A DNA stretch of 64,000 nt. Origin: Caenorhabditis elegans. Its lineage: Eukaryota; Nematoda; Chromadorea; Rhabditida; Rhabditidae. The stretch spans positions 496,001 to 560,000 of the forward strand of contig NC_003281.10 of the NCBI RefSeq assembly GCF_000002985.6. The letters are read 5' to 3'. This document shows, one piece after another, positions 9,503 to 20,800 of the stretch. How positions within the stretch are numbered: position 1 is the stretch's first letter; each line of letters opens with the position of its first letter. The notes beneath the pieces were generated by a model. That model did no database searches. It had not been told where the DNA came from and saw only the letters and a program-made list of their open reading frames with translations. The translations under genes were made by a program, and so were the position numbers.

Positions 9503-12500
9503 TTAGATTTCGTTGTTGAGTGGCGCATCGGCGAGGTACTTGTCACGACAGACGCCGCGGACAGCGACCTGGTGTGGTGGACACTTGTCCTCACACTTCT
9601 TCATTATTCTCTCTCCGACGATTCGGAGAACTTGCACCTGACCGTTTGAGCATGGGCCTGAAAAATTGGGATTATTGGGAGGTTTTGGGGGTACCAGAAA
9701 CACAAAACTCACCATTAGCCGCCGATTCCTTGTTCTTGTTCACAGATCCACGACCTCCAACAACCGGACGTCCTCTAACTGGAGCCGTCTCCTCTTCTTC
9801 TCCATCTCCACCTCCACTGACACTTGAGCAACACTGGAATCGGTTCGACAACGTGCTCTTCTGGCATTTGTATCCGGCTGGACAACTGTTTGATCCACTG
9901 TTGGAGCACTGAACTGGCGTACCGGTTGATGGGAAGAGCAGGGCACTTCCAGTGGCACAGCCGTTGGCTGCTCCGGATCCAGACGAGGATCCCGGAGAAG
10001 CCTTCGATGAGCAGCAGTAGTAGTTCTTGCTCTTCTTCGAGAATGTGCACTTGTATCCACTTGGGCATGGAGATGCTGTACATTGTTTTGGTGTCCCATT
10101 CACAACGTATGCGCTTCCACGATCACAAACGTCAGCGGCTTCATCGTCACCGTCCTCCTTTCCATTTGGCTTAGAACTGAAAGTGCTTGGCTTTCCGGAT
10201 TTCTTCTCGGCGACGATTGCTGACGCCTTCCCACCTCCACAGCAGATGTTCTGTTGAGCGGTTTGAGAGAATTGACAGCTGAATCCACGTGGACAATTTG
10301 GACGGGATGGAGTACAGAATCTGGCGGCTTTAGTTCTCAACTCGAGGAATGGAATCTGTCCTGGAATTGGGCAAGTCGACATTGGTCGCGACATCTTCTT
10401 CATGCAAACATCCTCGACAGCCTCTTCGCCTTCTGGGCAGGTGCAGGTAGCGTCAAGGCATGAAGATCCACCTTGGCACTGTTCATCAGCTTCGCAAGCC
10501 TCTCCGATAAGGGATTTAGCAACACACTTTCCGGCGACCTCGACTTCGTTTGGTCCACAGTCTGGGAGACAAACTCCGTTGAGTTCGTGATGTCCTTCTG
10601 GACAAGAGCACACAGATTCCTTGCAGAGACTTCCAGTTGGGCACTGAACTTGGTTACTGCAGATGTCTCCGAGAGATTTCTTATCGAGACAGGCTCCCTC
10701 AACCTCAACTTGTTTTTCGGTGCAGCCCTTGGTAGGAGTTGTTGGTCCGACTGGCTCGTCGTTTGTGGTACAACAGAGTTGTGCTCCTGAGATGGCTCTC
10801 TGGCAAGAATATCCGGATGGGCAAGTGCTCTGACCAATTGCGCAAGATTGTGGTTCTCCGGTGATTCCGATGAAGGCAACTGAATCATTTGGACATCCTC
10901 CCGACATTCCACAGCATTGGAATTGATTGTTAGCGGTGGAGAATTGGCAGAAGAACCCTGTTGGGCAGTTCTGAGAGGCGGCTGTGCAGATTCTTGGAGC
11001 ATTTGATGCCTTCTCGCGGAATGCGACCTGGTTGTTCGGGCATCCGAGAGCAGCGATCGACTTTGGTGTGGTGATTGGTGTGGCTCCACAGCATTGGTAT
11101 CTCTGGTTAGCCAACGACCATTGGCAGGAGTATCCATTTGGACATGGAGCATTCGGTGGGTTAAATGGATCACATGGGGCAATCTGGTTGTCCTTCATGA
11201 ACACATACTCATTAGGTGGGCAACCATCAGAGACAGAAGCGACCTCTCCCTTACAACAGAATCCGGTGGTGAACTCGTTTTGGGTGGATTGACAGGAGTA
11301 ACCATTTGGACAAGTGATGAATGCTCCAACTGTGCAGGATCTTGGCATCTGGGAGGATTCTTCCAAGTAGAACTCGGCCTTGTTTGGACAGAGATGGTTT
11401 CCAGAGCAGCAGTATCCTTGGAAAGCGCCTGGAACATCGGACTGACAGGTGTACCCGGTTGGGCATTGGTTGTTGTTGCTGCTGATGGTACAACGAATCG
11501 GGGCCTTGGAGCTTGGTTCCTTGTAAAGAGCCTTTCCAGATGGGCAGAGATCTCCTGTGATCGAGGCACAGCAGTAGTATCTGTTCTTCATGGCGTTGAA
11601 TCTGCAGAGATAGTTGCTCGGGCAGGATCCCTCCACATTGATCAGACACTCGCGGACTCCCATATCGGCAGCGTTGACGTAAGCCTTCTCGCCTTCTGGG
11701 CAGACATCCATGTTGGTGGCTCCACAGCAAACAGAGTTGGAGGACAGCTGATCGTAGGTACAAGCGAAGTTGGTTGGGCAACTGTTGGATAGAGCTGCAT
11801 TGCACTCATATGGCATATTTGTGTTGGGGTTCACGTAGGCTACATCTCCAGGGGTACAGGCAGCTGAAAGGCAGAAGTTGTTACATTGCTCGAGGGTGGC
11901 GAAATTGTTGAGATTTCCGGAGCATCCGTTGTAGGTGAACTGGGTGCACTCCTTGGTGACAATATTGAAGTAGAATCGAGCAGCGGCGGATGAGCTGCAG
12001 GAGGATCCTTGTTGTGGTGGAAGAGAGCAGATGTAGGCACGAGTTGGGCAACAACGGTTGACAACTGAGCTTCCAGAGTTTACAGACGTACACTCGTGGG
12101 TTCCTGGGCACACCTGGGTGGTCGAGCAGACCATAAGCTGACCGAACTCGTTGCGTTCTGGAGTTCCACCATTTGGACATCCTCCGACTCCACAGTATCC
12201 TTCACAATCCTCGCGCGTAGCAAAGTTGTTGGAGTTTCCGTCACATCCATTGTACTGGTAGGATTCACATTCTTGGGTCTGAGAGTTGTAATAGTATCTG
12301 TAAGAAGATCCAGATCCGCAGGTGACTCCCTTATGTGGGGAAAGGGTACAGGTGTAGGCCTTGGTCGGGCAGCATCCCCACACGTATCCGTCGAAATAGC
12401 ATTCATAGTTGACTGGGCAAGAGTTTCCAGCTCCAGAGTTGGAGCAGACGTAGTAGTTTCCTTGGTAATCCTTGTAGGCGTCTCCTTGTGGGCACTGTGG

Positions 12501-15500
12501 CTCTGGAATAATGTTCTCGCAAGTGTTCTGGCACTCCAACAGGGTCTCGAAGTTGTTATCGTTTCCTTGGCAGCCGGTGTAGTCGAAGATCTCACAGGCA
12601 CGGGTAACTGCGTTGTACCAGTAACGGCGGACGGATTGCTTGCAGTCTCCGAGGCGGAGGGGTTGGGAGCAGATGGCTTCTGGAATTAATGTTTTGAGGT
12701 TTTTAGTGGGCTGAGGAACTGATGATAGGTCTAGGTCGTATTGCAATCTTAGCCTAGGACTGAGTAAACTGAGTAAAAAATTTAAAACTCTAAAACTTAC
12801 GAGGTCTTGGACAGCAGACATTGTGATCTGACTGGCACTCGTGGGTACTTGGACAGTCGGCACTGGCGGAGCATCTCTGAAAATTTCATTTTTCTCGAAA
12901 TACGAATTCGAACTCGCGAAACCTCCGGTACCCCCGGTGTTATTTACACTGCACATACCTGATTAGATGACCCAATCTTGAGTGGAGTTCCGTATTTGCA
13001 TTGCAATTTGGCGCAGAACAACTCGCAATCAGCTGACGACTTGAAATTGTTGTAGTTTCCGAGTGCTCCGTTGTAGGTGAACGCGATGCATCTTCCCTGC
13101 TCCGCGTCGTAATAGTATCGCGAGCTCGTGGAGAAGGTCATGGAGAAGCTGCGCTTCATCAACATACCGGCGTCAAAGTTGGTGGATCGGACCAAGTCGA
13201 CTGGACGGCCTCCGGTGTTGGAGCAGACGCTGGCGACAGTTGGGCAGCAGAGCTGCATGGATCCAATGGAAGTGCACTCGAAGTTAGATGTGCAGGAAGA
13301 GGCCGTCTGGCAGTTGCTGACGACTTCATCCTCATTCTGAGCGGATCCGGTGAGGTATTGTGGGGATCCACGCTTACAAGTGTCTCTACAATAGGATTCA
13401 CAGTGCTCACGAGTCTTGAAGTTGTTTGGTGATTGCATCTCGGTCTCATCCCATGGGTCCCACATGAATTGTTCGCAGGTGCCAGTGACAGCGTTGTACC
13501 ACCATCTTGGACGGACTCCTGCTGGCGCCGAACTTCCACTATCAGCTTCTCTCTTTGGTTGGATGCAGGTGAAGGCTCTGTTAGGACAGCAGATACCATC
13601 GGAGGCTGGATGAATGTCATAAACTCCTTCCATTGCAGTCTTAACGTTGGCCATTGATGTCGTGGAGGTGACACAATCATAGATATCAGCGATATAGATA
13701 CCATCTCCTTCCTGAGCGTTGTTAGCATCGGTCGCGTAAGCACACGCACCTCCTCCGTTGGCGATGAAGGTGGTATAGTCGGTGGATTGAGAGGAGCAGA
13801 ATTGAAGTGGGTTGATGTGCTCGCCCATTTGAATGTCAGCATCGTCTGGATCGGTCATGTGAGGGTTGCGAAGTTGGGACACTGGCATTGTGAGGAGATC
13901 ATCGTCGTATCTAGAAGAAGTTGGAAATTAACGATAAGAAGGTAGCTAGTTAGGTTGTGACTCAGTATCAGACTGACTATGAGGCTTGGCTTTGGTTCAG
14001 GCTTAGGTTTAGGCTGAAGCTTGAAGTCACAAAATAGCTCCCACTGAATAAAAACTCACTCTGGAAGTGGGCACTTTGGCACCGGATCTCCGTCTTCTCC
14101 GGAATGAAGAACACAAACGACTCCGTCCCTGGTCTTGGCCTGAACATATGGAATTCCATTCACATCCTCCGGGCACTCGCATCTCGACTTTTCGCACCGC
14201 GACTCTGGCCATACTGCGGAGCACTGCTCGGCGTACTGACATCCAGACTCTCCTGGATTCTTCTTCAGGTAGCAGTATCCTTGGATGGCGACGAAGTTCG
14301 AGAGGCATGTGCAAGATCCTGTGGAGCAGAACATTCCCTGGAAATTTGAATTTTAGAATCTCGAAGAAGTTCAAAATCCACTTACAGTCAAGCAATCGGT
14401 GTTGAAGCTGCAAAAATCTCCAACTCTTCCGGATCCGGCAACTCCTTGCCGCTTGTACCGAACATTGCCAGTTCGGCACTTTCCGTCAATGAAGAATTGG
14501 CTCTAAAAATTGAGAATTTGTTAAGATTATTCAACAACTGGAATAGATTTTATACTTTCGGACAAATCTTTCGTTCGATTTCCTTCTTGACAAGATTGCA
14601 GATAAGGAACGCGTTCTCGTGAGTGTCGGTCTTGCTGAAATTAGAAAAAGTCGTGTTTAGTAACAGCTTCCTTATTCAAAAGTGGTCTTACTTTGTGGCA
14701 AGATCGCAATAGATGGAATCAATAGTCATCTCCTCATCACACTTATCACCTTCAGTCGGTATCCGACATCCGGACGTGTCACAACCATCGCCTATCCTGC
14801 AAATCGGCTTCTGCTCGACTGCATATGTGCCTCCTGAAACAAAAAGTTTTACTATTCGTCACCACCTGCTCCCAATCCTCAAGGCACGATCGTCTGCGCT
14901 CGCGGCCGCTTTAACCCAAATCGGGCAACAGTCACGCCGCCGCCGCCATATTTGCGGCGAATCGAATCTCAGACACTGAGAACCCCCCACACAATGTTTG
15001 CCAATTTTATTGTATGTGCTTGGATTTGTTTTGGAACGCGGCGCGGCGATAGAGAGAGAGAGCACTAGAAACACGAAAAAGGTATTATGCAAGTTGAACT
15101 CTCTAGTCTGGTGCTCTAAAAATAGAATTTAATTGGACTTGTGACCTGATGGGTGTTTTGATGGTCTGGGTCTGGCAGTTGTGAAGCACCTAAGACCCCC
15201 AGGAAGCTTTAAAATTCATGTTAGTGCTGATTTCGTAAAGGCATAGGCCAGTTTAATGCAAAATCTTGGGCTAGAACGAATATTTAAAGACTAGATTTAT
15301 TTTGAACAATTCTGAGAATAGAATCGTGCTTTGATTTTTAGGTAGTGATAGAAATTTTGACGTTTTAAGTTTTCAAGAGTAAAAAAGAGATGGCTTGCTG
15401 TTTTTGAGTGGGGTTTTGAGGTAAAAGTCAAATTTTCAAAAAAATTCCATAAAAACTACCGACTCACAGCATACTTTTTGTATAATAAATAAGGGTCAAA

Positions 15501-15917
15501 AACCTACAGTGGTGAAACTACTCATTTTTAGGGTTAGAGCTCTTTAGGCTAGACTTGTAGGAACACATTCTTAGTTTTATAAGTTCTTCTCCGACAACTA
15601 AGTTTGCAAAAATTATATTTTTATAAAAATATATATGTTAAAATAGTTTCAAGAACTTTATGCTGATATTTCTGAGTTTAAGTATTGTGCTAACCCTCGT
15701 AAATTGAATCAAAATTTGAAGAAAACTTTCAAGTTCATATTGCTAGCAAGAAAAAGTCCAAGTGTCAAGTAGCAGAATTCAAACTCTAAAAATTTGAATT
15801 AAAGTATTGCTTATGTTAAAGAATTTGATTCAAAAGTTTTCAAAGCAACCATAAAAAAATCCGGCAAAAAAGAAAAAGCTTACCTGCAAGCAGGAGTAAA
15901 ATAAACCAGTTACGCAT
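9503..15917 (-). CDS. Secreted multi-Kunitz / lustrin-repeat protein, 1599 aa (paralogue 1)
   Basis: Nine exons on the minus strand: 15917-15884, 14833-14692, 14634-14556, 14502-14386, 14337-14060, 13910-12959, 12876-12801, 12679-9713 and 9657-9503. They sum to 4800 nt in frame. Start [11 protein letters not shown] is a short signal peptide; the ATG lies 2 nt after a TTCCGCAG acceptor, suggesting SL trans-splicing. Order: EB-like cysteine module (about 120-215), Kunitz 1 (332-391) and 2 (446-516), then Kunitz 3 (563-613), 4 (670-722) and 5 (777-829), separated by CP..Y.C...CCP lustrin-type modules. A dozen or so such modules follow to about 1540, then a Cys-rich tail ending [10 protein letters not shown]. 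Kunitz 3 has all six Cys and Lys at the protease-contact P1 site (GDCKQS). Kunitz 1 and 2 lack Cys 2 and 4. Codon use is strongly biased to GGA, CCA and AAG, suggesting high expression. Probably an extracellular matrix or cuticle-related protease inhibitor; function is inferred. Confidence 0.93.
13978..14022. repeat. Degenerate telomere-like TTAGGC repeats in an intron
   Basis: Within the 13911-14059 intron: GAGGCTTGGC, then CAGGCTTAGGTTTAGGCTGA, a run of imperfect TTAGGC units, the worm telomere repeat. Similar runs occur at 19432, 21955 and 37860. Interstitial telomeric repeats are common in worm chromosome arms. Confidence 0.6.
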
Positions 15918-15950
15918 TGCTGCGGAATATCAATTGATTGATGTTTGTGA

Positions 15951-15960
15951 TTATTATATA
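15951..15960 (-). promoter_or_regulatory. TATA-like element upstream of paralogue 1
   Basis: Minus-strand TATATAATAA, 34 nt before the ATG at 15917. Position and sequence fit a core promoter box, but the AT-rich background makes this only suggestive. Confidence 0.3.
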
Positions 15961-16180
15961 ATGAGTGTTCAAAATGAGTAATTGAATACAATAAAGAAGG
16001 GCAATTTGGAAATGTGATAGAGACCTGGATATATGAAATGGCTCTTTTGTTATTGATTGAAAATCATACGAAAATAATCAGATAATTCTTTGATTGCCTT
16101 CTGATGATGATGGTGCGGGGTGGTTCGAATCCAAGACGAGTTGCAATCGAATGGCTTTTGTGTTGAGCTGAGTCTGCTGG

Positions 16181-16189
16181 TCAAGGTCA
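16181..16189 (+). promoter_or_regulatory. TCAAGGTCA nuclear-receptor extended half-site
   Basis: Exact TCAAGGTCA, the consensus bound by FTZ-F1/SF-1-type monomeric receptors (NHR-25 in worm, a regulator of epidermis and moulting). It lies 264 bp upstream of the paralogue 1 start, in a GC-rich block. Binding is inferred from sequence only. Confidence 0.4.
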
Positions 16190-16528
16190 GGGGAGGGAGC
16201 GAGGGAGGGGTCACTATATTTGTGTGCTCGCAGAGCCAAGAGAGGAGGGGTTTCTCTTGGTGTTGTTTACCCGCGGTTTCGCAAGATTCTCGTTCGAGAA
16301 TACAGTTCGGGTCACTCGTGTAATGCGATTTACATGTTGAGAGCGGTGGGGAGGGGAGAGAGAGCAACATCGTAATTGAGCCTGGTACATTGTATACGGA
16401 GCATGATAGGGGCTTATGATCGGCATTTCGGAATTTTGTATGATATCATTGAGCTTCGGTTTTCACACTCTCAGTAGTCATACTCGCATTCTCTAATTTT
16501 CTTTGAATAGCGGGTTAAAAAACACATC

Positions 16529-16539
16529 TGATAAGATAA
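16529..16539 (+). promoter_or_regulatory. Tandem GATA-factor sites
   Basis: TGATAAGATAA holds two overlapping WGATAR motifs. Worm ELT factors (gut ELT-2, epidermal ELT-1/ELT-3) bind such sites. About 610 bp upstream of the paralogue 1 ATG. Confidence 0.4.
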
Positions 16540-16732
16540 ATTAGTAAAAGTCCCCAGAAACATGTGCGATATGTATGCATAATATATGAAAAATCTGTGT
16601 TCAACTAAACTTGTACTAGCTCTATAAAAAATGCTAGATATTTCCAATGTTGACAACCTACATCTATGTTGTCATTGGATTTCTCAAGAATTGTCAACTG
16701 CCAAGATATTCGTTATATCGTCTTCTATAGTT

Positions 16733-16745
16733 TGATAACTTATCA
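16733..16745. promoter_or_regulatory. Inverted GATA-site palindrome
   Basis: TGATAACTTATCA, two TGATAA sites facing each other, perfectly palindromic around the central C. Another TGATAAG lies near 17519. Confidence 0.4.
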
Positions 16746-17733
16746 GTTCACGATATTTTTTTGGATATGACGTGTAGCCTTACTCATTAGTACCATGGGC
16801 CATATTGAACACTAGTTTAAATTTTCATTCATTTCACAATTTCTTCGTCTTCATGAGAAGTCTCTGTTTTTCATACTGTTGCCACGTAGCGTGAAGATTA
16901 CCAAAGGTATGAAAAGTCAAAGTGGAGTGGAACAGCGCAAGACTAAGTACGTTTGAAATTCAGAAAAATCGGTAAAAATTTTAAGGGGTAAGATTCTCGA
17001 AAAAGATCACTGAGCTTTTTGGTTTTCGTGAAACTTGAATTATGAGCTGATTCCGAACTTGAATTATGAGCTGACATCATAAGTTTCTTTTTTTTTAATT
17101 TCTACAAAAAATTTCCACGAATACCTTAGGATTTGCGAAACTGATTTTCGTGAAAAATCACCGCTTCGAAAATGGTTTTTTGCAATTCGCAAAAATTTTG
17201 AAAGTAACCGTCTTCTTGAGTATCCAGCAGGATGATCCTGTGATTTCAGCCCGCTACTGCACAGAAACACTTTCTGACATCCTTAACACCCGAGGTTTAG
17301 TGTATTTTTGTGTAGCATACTTGGCCCAGTTTCCTCTGATCCGCGCGGGCATCCATCCTATCTCATTATAAAGTGTACGTCAAGAGAAACTGATCTTCGC
17401 ACCAAACATATGTATGTTTTACTGTATGTTTAATGTTGGTGGCGGCGGCGCTGGTTCAAATATTGTACAAACCAACACCGCTTCTCTTCTAATCGGGGCT
17501 CTCGCGCGCGCTCACAATGATAAGATCACGCGCGGCGCGGAACTCCAAAAAGAGTGAACTTTTTCGCCGGTCTCACCTCTCTCCGCGAGCAAATCATGAC
17601 CTGATGAAAAACACGCGCAGCACCGGTGCGCCGCTTTTTTTGTTCCGACTGTTTGTTTTGGGTGGCTAACGACTGTTTTTAGGAAGGCGGGGGGAGTTGA
17701 ATTGGAATTGCAGTGGATTAAATTGAGAGTTTC

Positions 17734-17739
17734 TTTATT
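17734..17739 (-). terminator. Poly(A) signal of the 1517-aa paralogue
   Basis: Minus-strand AATAAA about 136 nt after the TAG stop at 17875-17877, a normal worm 3' UTR length. Confidence 0.65.
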
Positions 17740-17874
17740 TAGAATTTTTGTTATAGAACATCTCCGGAGCAACAAAGAGACGGGGGAAAGAAGAAAAAGA
17801 AAAATAACCGTAACGAGACAAGGTGTATACCTCGGGAGAATTAAAAAAGACAACTGGGGAAAGAGTAACAGAAT

Positions 17875-20800
17875 CTATCGCCTTCGTTGAGCAGCGCACG
17901 GAGCATACCATGGGCATTGTGGTTCTGAAATAAGAAAAGTTGGGGATTTGGAGAAAAATCGTTGTCGATTGTTAATCTTCAGAAACCCCGTTGTGAAAAA
18001 ATTATTTTTTAAGTCAAGATTTGACTAAAAATGCTAATTTTTGTTATTTCTGAACTTTTGCAGTAATTCCGAACTTTCTCCAATGCTGCAAGCTCACGTG
18101 TTTCCAGGCTGTCCCATTACGGTTTGATCTAAAAAAAAATGCGGGAAATTTTCGCCCAAAAAATGTGACGTCAGCACGTTCATAACCACGCAAAATCAGT
18201 TGAGAACTCTGCGTCTCAACTCCCGCATTTTTTGTAGATCTATGATACGTAGAGAAAACCGAAATGGAACGCTCTGACACCACGTGCAATCTTGATTGTT
18301 TGCAAATTTCTCATAATTTAAAAGAATTCTACGACTAGAAAAAACATTCTGAAAATTTTGGACAAATTTCAAAAAAAATTTTCTTGCGGGACCTATGTCA
18401 AAGGCGCAACTCAAGAAAAAGTGTCCAAATACTTGTAAGCTATAAGAAAATCATACCACACTGTGCTTCGCCACCTCTTTCCACCATTAGATAGCCTCTG
18501 GGGCAGGACTCCGAGCGTTTTACCCTCCCGTTTGGGCAGCACATTTTGTTAATGCAAGTGTGACCCTGAAATAAACAACGCTTTTAAGTTCCCGAATCTC
18601 ATTGCTTAAGTTACCTGTGGGCATCCTTTAACTGGATTACAGACCAAAGGCATATTATTCTGTGGGAAGAGCATCGGCACTCGACCGTCTGGACAGGTGT
18701 ACTTTGCCAGATGGGGCTTCACTATAACAGCTCCAGTAGTAGCAGGTGCTCCGACGATTCTACCACCTTTTACGATTCTTCCAACTACGGGTGGTGCGAT
18801 AGGCTTGCTCAACGTCACTGGGGCACTGGAGCAGCACACATAGGATTGTATCATTTTTGAGTAGACACATGCTGAAGGCTTCGGACATTTCTGCTTGGCA
18901 CACTGGATTAGGGTGTAGTCGGAAGATATCACGGGCTGTCTTGGTGCTTCGCAGATGTTTATATTGTCTGGAAGAATTGGGATATTTTGGAAATGGCCAG
19001 TTTTTTAAGTGTAAAAATTGAGAGAGCGGCGCCTCACGCCGGGAGAGTTTTCGGCTACACACCGTAGTCGTGCAACGTAGTGCGTGGCTATGTGGAAGCG
19101 GCCGACAAGTTCAAGGTTCTGCGCCGAACTATACACGCGGATAAGTTGCGGCGCTAGTGGCGGCGTGAGGCTGTTTGAGGCGTCTCACCGGCGCCCACAT
19201 GGAAGCCGTAGTTCCACTATTCCAAACTGCGAAAATTCCTTGAAAACTTACTCAAACACCTATCCTTGTAAGGTGAGCTTCCATGTGCACACTTGCACAT
19301 CATCAAAGTGCAAACAGTGCCATTCGGGCATTGCTCGTCTGCTGTGCATGCCGCTCCAATTGCCGATTTGTCGAGGCAGGCGCTGTTTTTCTGCAAATTT
19401 TTGATTTCTGGACTGGCCTGTACCATGCTCCGGCTTAGGTTTAGGCTTAGTCGCCAAGAAAAAAAAACTCACCTCAACCTGATTTTCTTTGCAGCCCGCC
19501 AAAACGGGCCTGATGACTTCCTTGGCGACAACAACCTCCTTCACAACCTCATCCGTGTCTACCTGAATGCACCGCCCGTCTTGCTCGCGGAACTTTTTCC
19601 CACAGGCACACATCTGCCCGACACATTCTGCACCGGACGTGCACTGTGAGGAGAGGAGACACACTGATCCGACGGCTCCACGAACTTTGCATTCTCCATT
19701 GATCAAGGCTGTGTCAGGTGGGCAGAGGGATTTTCCGGGGTTGCCACCGGACGTTACTGATGGGGACATTGTCGGTGGCGGGACTGTGGCACCGGGTGTT
19801 TCTGGAGCTCCTGGTGCAATTGTAATATTACTAGATCCTTCTCCAATCATTGGACGATCCCTTCCACCGATCCTTGCGGTACAACATATAGTCTTTCCTC
19901 CCTTTGAGTTTTGACAGGAATACCCTTCCGGACAATTTCTAAGCTTCACTGAACACTCCTGAGCGCCTCCCGTCAAATCAAGGTAGGCAACTGAATCGCC
20001 TGGACATCCGGCCTTATGCCCGCAGCACTGGAATTGCTTGTTACGATCCGAAAACTGACAGAAATAGCCAGTAGGGCAGGAGGCACCAGACGCCGTGCAC
20101 ACCACCGGATGATCATTGTTCACCAGAGCGACCTGAGAGTGTGGGCATCCAAGTTCTGCAAAAAAGCGGTGATCTTTTGACTTAATTGGGGGGAAATGTT
20201 AAGACAAAGACGCGAGCCGCCAACACGAACGGCCACTTCACTTTACACATGTGTTTTGGAGGGGGGACAGAGCTCAACAGCTTACTTCCGCGCTGATTAG
20301 TGGTTTGCTATATTGGGCTATTTTGGGAAGTGATTTTTACAGGGGTCTAAAGGTTTTCGCCTTTTTTAGGGTAGTTCCAATTCTGTTAACTGTTGGATCA
20401 TTTCCAGATTTTTAGAAATATTCTGAAATTTATACTTTTTTTTTGGAAAAATAGGGAGTTTCTTTGAGAGTTTCTAGAGTTTAAGAGTTTTTAGGTGATT
20501 TTCGGGGCGGCAATTGACGTTTGGCAAATTTATATGGCGACAAATCGGCAAATCGGCATTTTGCCGATCTGCCGACTTGCCTACTTGCCCTAAATTTTCA
20601 TTTTCGGCAAACATTTTCGGCCGATCTGCCGATTCGCAGAAAGTTTTTAATTCCGGCAGTTGGCCGGTTTGTCTATTCCCGGATATCATTTTTTGCTGGA
20701 AATATTTGGAGGGGTTTTTTATTAAACGGGAAGACTGAAAACAATGCCTTTGATATACTTTTTCCCGTTTTCTTTAGATATTTTCATAGAATCTGTTTAT

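Larger units (their letters stand above)
15918..17733. other. Intergenic region between the two paralogues; probable promoter of the downstream one
   Basis: About 1.8 kb between the 3' end of the upstream paralogue and the ATG at 15917. It holds a TATA-like box, a TCAAGGTCA half-site and GATA motifs, listed separately. Purine- or pyrimidine-rich GAGGGAGGG blocks lie at 16190-16370, and a GC-rich stretch with GCGCGC at 17440-17640. No coding exons seen. Confidence 0.5.

Noticed and set aside
11094..11792. A 232-codon plus-strand open frame inside the Kunitz gene
   Set aside because: Antisense shadow of the long cysteine-rich exon; no domain and no splice logic.
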